NCBI RefSeq assembly: GCF_012273515.2
Contig: NZ_CP050975.2
Coordinates: 6,820,001 to 6,884,000 of the forward strand
Length of the DNA stretch: 64,000 bases
Origin: Streptomyces sp. RPA4-2
GTDB lineage: Bacteria > Actinomycetota > Actinomycetes > Streptomycetales > Streptomycetaceae
Direction: 5' to 3'
In this document: piece after piece, positions 61,730 through 64,000 of the stretch
Position numbering within the stretch: the first letter of the stretch is position 1
How the letters are laid out: each line of letters begins with the position of its first letter
The notes under the pieces: generated by a model
Seen by the model: only the letters and a program-made list of their open reading frames with translations
What the model was told of the DNA's origin: nothing
Databases searched by the model: none
Program-made: the position numbers and the translations under genes

Positions 61730-62060
61730 CCGGTGGGTCTCCTCGACGGCTGGGGATGCGGGCGCTGCCGTACCGCGTCTCGCGGCGACGGCCGCAGGGC
61801 TGCGCTGCACGACGGCCGCAGGGCTGCACTGCAAGGTGAAGTACGGGGGCGCGCGGCCGTGTGTTCAGTTCCGGAGTGCGCCGGTGTACGGGGGCGCGGC
61901 CGTGTGTCCGGATCGGAGATGCGGCGCGGGGGCGTGCCGCCGGGTGCGTGAAGGAGCGTCTCCAGCGGGCCGGGGCCACCGCCGGGCGGGGGCCGACGCG
62001 CCGCCGCGGCCCGCTGCCGGCTCGGCCGGTACCGCGGCCGCGGCCGGTACGGTGAGCCGC
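61730..62060. other. Intergenic region with two direct repeats
   Basis: This 331-bp divergent gap holds a tandem 24-bp repeat (GACGGCCGCAGGGCTGCRCT, two copies near 61787-61834). It also holds a longer imperfect pair sharing GTACGGGGGCGCG and GGCCGTGTGT, about 46 bp apart (near 61843-61910). No gene is supported. The leaderless box of the downstream gene is at 62048-62053. Confidence 0.55.
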
Positions 62061-63254
62061 ATGTCTGAGCCCGTCGCTTCCGCCGAATCCCCTGCTCCCG
62101 CCGGCGCGCCCGTGATCCTCGGCGACGTACCGGGCTCGTTCCCCCGGAGCGTGCTGGCCGAACGGCATCCGGCGCTCATCCGGAAGGTGCGGGACGCCTT
62201 CCCGTACGGCCCCGAACAGCGGCGCGCGCTCGACGCCCTGCTGAAGAACTCCGCCGAGGGTGTCATCGAACCGCTCGGCGAGCGGGCGCCGGACCGCGAG
62301 CAGTGGGAGGCCTGGGGCGGCCGGGAGTACTTCGGCCGTCCCTGGTTCGACGTGCCCTTCCTCTGGTCCGAGAGCTACTTCTACCGCCAACTCCTGGAGG
62401 CGGTCGGCTACTTCGACCCCGGCCCATGGCAGGGCATCGACCCCTTCCGGCCGTTCAAGCTCGCGGAGCTCGACACCCCTGAGGCGGACGAGGAGCTCGC
62501 CGCGCTCGACGAGCTGGCCGGCCGTCCGATGGCGGAACAGGGGGAGGCGCTGCTGCTGGGATCGCTGTGGGGCAACCGCGCGGACCTCGGATTCCGCCTC
62601 GCGGCCGCGGCCGACGAGACGGCCGCCGACTCCCAACTGGTCGCGAACGAGGGCGAGATGCTTCGATCCCTGTTCACCGGCGGCACTCTCTGCGTGGTCG
62701 CGGACAACTCCGGCCGGGAGCTCGTCCCCGATCTGCTGCTCATCGACCACCTCCTGCGCGGTCGTCGCGTCGAGCGGGCCGTCCTGCACGTGAAGCCGTA
62801 CCCGTACTACGTCTCCGACGCCACCACCGCCGACGTGATCGACGCCCTGCGCCGCCTCACGGCCGCGCCCGGGGCGGCCGGAGCGTCGGGACACCGCCTG
62901 TGGTCGGCGATGACCGACGGCCGCCTCACGGTCCGCGCCCACCCCTTCTCCTGCGCCCCGCTGCCCTACGCCGACATGCCCGACGACCTGCGCCGGGACT
63001 TCGCGGAGGCCGACGTCACCCTCATGAAGGGCGACCTGAACTACCGACGCCTCGTGGGCGACCGGCGCTATCCGGCCACCACCCCGTTCGCCGGGACGAC
63101 CGCCTACTTCCCGGGTCCGGTGGCCGCGCTGCGCACGCTCAAGTCCGACGTGGTCGTCGGTCTCGACCCCCGCACCGAGACCGCGCTCGTCGCGGCCGAG
63201 GACCAGCGCTGGCGCACCGGCGGCACCCACGCACTGATCCAGGTGCGGCGCTGA
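62061..63254 (+). CDS. DUF89/ARMT1-family phosphatase-like protein
   Basis: A metal-dependent damage-control phosphatase-like protein, 397 residues. The DUF89 fold is recognised by FLWSESYFYRQLLEAVGYF, the VVADNSGRELVPDLLLIDHLL motif (Asp and Asn metal ligands) and the DVTLMKGDLNYRRLVGD motif (Asp ligand and Arg). Family members remove phosphate from reactive sugar phosphates such as fructose 1-phosphate. The specific substrate is unknown. ATG at 62061 follows TACGGT (62048-62053) by 7 nt, so the transcript is probably leaderless. It converges on the P450 gene 10 bp away. Confidence 0.85.
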   Translation: MSEPVASAESPAPAGAPVILGDVPGSFPRSVLAERHPALIRKVRDAFPYGPEQRRALDALLKNSAEGVIEPLGERAPDREQWEAWGGREYFGRPWFDVPFLWSESYFYRQLLEAVGYFDPGPWQGIDPFRPFKLAELDTPEADEELAALDELAGRPMAEQGEALLLGSLWGNRADLGFRLAAAADETAADSQLVANEGEMLRSLFTGGTLCVVADNSGRELVPDLLLIDHLLRGRRVERAVLHVKPYPYYVSDATTADVIDALRRLTAAPGAAGASGHRLWSAMTDGRLTVRAHPFSCAPLPYADMPDDLRRDFAEADVTLMKGDLNYRRLVGDRRYPATTPFAGTTAYFPGPVAALRTLKSDVVVGLDPRTETALVAAEDQRWRTGGTHALIQVRR

Positions 63255-63264
63255 GACCGTGGGC

Positions 63265-63999
63265 TCATCCCAGGTGCACGGGAAGTGACTTGAGGCCGTT
63301 GATGAAGTTCGAGACGAGACGGCGCGGGGCTCCGGCCGTGGTCAGTGACGGCAGGGCGCGCATCGACTCCTCGTAGAGCACACGCAGTTGCAGCCGCGCG
63401 AAGTGCGCGCCCAGGCAGACGTGCGGCCCGTCGCCGAAGGAGACGTGGGGGTTGGGGGAGCGGGCCAGGTCGACCCGGTGCGGGTCGGTGAAGACGCGCT
63501 CGTCGTGGTTGGCCGAGGCGTGGAAGACGACCACCTTGTCGCCCGCGCGGATGCGCCGCCCCGCCAGTTCGGTGTCGACGGCCGCCGTACGGCGGAAGGT
63601 GAGGACGGGCGGGTGCAGACGCAGCAACTCGTCCACCGCGGTGTCGAGCCCGACCTTCCCGGAGCGCAGGGCGGCATACGCGTCCGGATGCCGGGCGAGC
63701 GTCAGAAGGCCGCCCGGAGCCGCGCCGCGCACGGTGTCGTTGCCCGCGACCGTGAGCAGGAAGAAGAACATCTCCAGTTCGGCCGGGGCGAGTTCGGGGT
63801 CGGTGGCGAGGGTGGTCAGCACATCGTCACCCGGATGGGTCCTCTTGTGGAGCGCCAGCTGGTGCGCGTAGGCGAACATGTCCCGCAGCAGGGCGGGGGA
63901 GCGCGGATCGACGGGCCTGCCGTGCGCGTCGTGGACGGGCTCGCCCGCCTCGTCGGGGTCCTGGTAGCCGATCACACGACGCGTCCAGTGCAGCAGCAG
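63265..63999 (-). CDS. Cytochrome P450, C-terminal part
   Basis: A haem-thiolate monooxygenase; the first part of the gene lies beyond the window edge, and the frame is open to the last full codon. Visible are the I-helix FLLTVAGNDTVRGA (oxygen-activation Thr), the K-helix Glu-x-x-Arg in VDELLRLHPP, and the haem-binding loop VSFGDGPHVCLGAHFARLQL with the axial Cys. The AGNDT variant of AGxDT and the HVCLGAHFAR loop fit bacterial class I P450s of the CYP105/CYP124-125 kind. The specific family and substrate cannot be told from this part. It needs ferredoxin partners encoded elsewhere. Confidence 0.92.
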   Translation of the reverse strand: MLLHWTRRVIGYQDPDEAGEPVHDAHGRPVDPRSPALLRDMFAYAHQLALHKRTHPGDDVLTTLATDPELAPAELEMFFFLLTVAGNDTVRGAAPGGLLTLARHPDAYAALRSGKVGLDTAVDELLRLHPPVLTFRRTAAVDTELAGRRIRAGDKVVVFHASANHDERVFTDPHRVDLARSPNPHVSFGDGPHVCLGAHFARLQLRVLYEESMRALPSLTTAGAPRRLVSNFINGLKSLPVHLG

Positions 64000-64000
64000 G

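Overview
The window is chromosomal DNA from a Streptomyces-type actinomycete. The signs are very high GC with G/C-dominated third codon positions, frequent GTG and TTG starts, several apparently leaderless genes (a TANNNT box 6-8 nt before the start codon), the sporulation regulator WhiI, a conservon (histidine kinase, roadblock, DUF742, GTPase), and the coproporphyrin-type haem genes. From memory only, the gene order (xylose-type ABC transporter, dxs, fadAB, rnd, whiI, hemE, hemY/hemQ, a DUF692 gene, murC, msrB, conservon) resembles the core-chromosome segment of S. coelicolor around SCO6009-SCO607x. No IS element, prophage, CRISPR array, tRNA or rRNA was seen.

Layout. 1-2.8 kb: end of a CUT2 sugar ABC operon (binding protein, ATPase, permease) closed by strong hairpins. 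2.9-10 kb: DXP synthase, an amino-acid permease, a GT39-like membrane protein, a NYN-like protein and a propeller-like hypothetical. 10-19.5 kb: fatty-acid beta-oxidation pair fadB/fadA, ribonuclease D, whiI with a matching sigma-WhiG promoter, DUF3000, hemE and a rhomboid protease. 20-26.5 kb: a CoA-disulfide-reductase-like flavoprotein, a DUF4349 lipoprotein, coproporphyrinogen oxidase and coproheme decarboxylase, and an S33 exopeptidase. 26.7-31 kb: an unusual minus-strand cluster of TIGR04222 membrane protein, DUF4142, DUF692 (MNIO iron oxidase) and a second DUF4142. 31-39.4 kb: LysR (frameshifted)/NmrA/darcynin, a PTH2-like protein, a small ABC exporter, a 59-aa zinc ribbon, polysaccharide deacetylase, SDR and PPK2. 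39.4-48.3 kb: a Gly-rich secreted protein with a probable long leader, a slipin, ZapE, RibD-C reductase, murC, msrB, two decaying genes and an isochorismatase-fold hydrolase. 48.4-52.3 kb: the conservon, whose kinase gene carries an in-frame stop before its conserved tail. 52.5-64 kb: a solitary sugar-binding lipoprotein, a small protein and a CGNR regulator sharing a 19-bp element, a Tat-type alpha/beta hydrolase, a PAS-GAF-PP2C phosphatase, DUF6230/DUF6114, two secreted proteins including a membrane-anchored AA10 LPMO, a DUF89/ARMT1 protein and the end of a cytochrome P450.

Connections. hemE, cgoX and chdC supply three steps of the coproporphyrin-dependent haem route. fadA and fadB overlap and form a beta-oxidation unit. 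cvnA-D encode one signalling module. murC, the deacetylase, DUF6230/DUF6114 and the LPMO all concern the envelope or cell surface. The best candidate for an undescribed system is the MNIO/DUF4142/TIGR04222 cluster. The best regulatory lead is the twin 19-bp element at the CGNR gene. Several genes look broken by single-base changes (LysR, the 46.4-47.4 kb gene, cvnA). These could be real decay or sequencing error, and the sequence alone cannot tell which.
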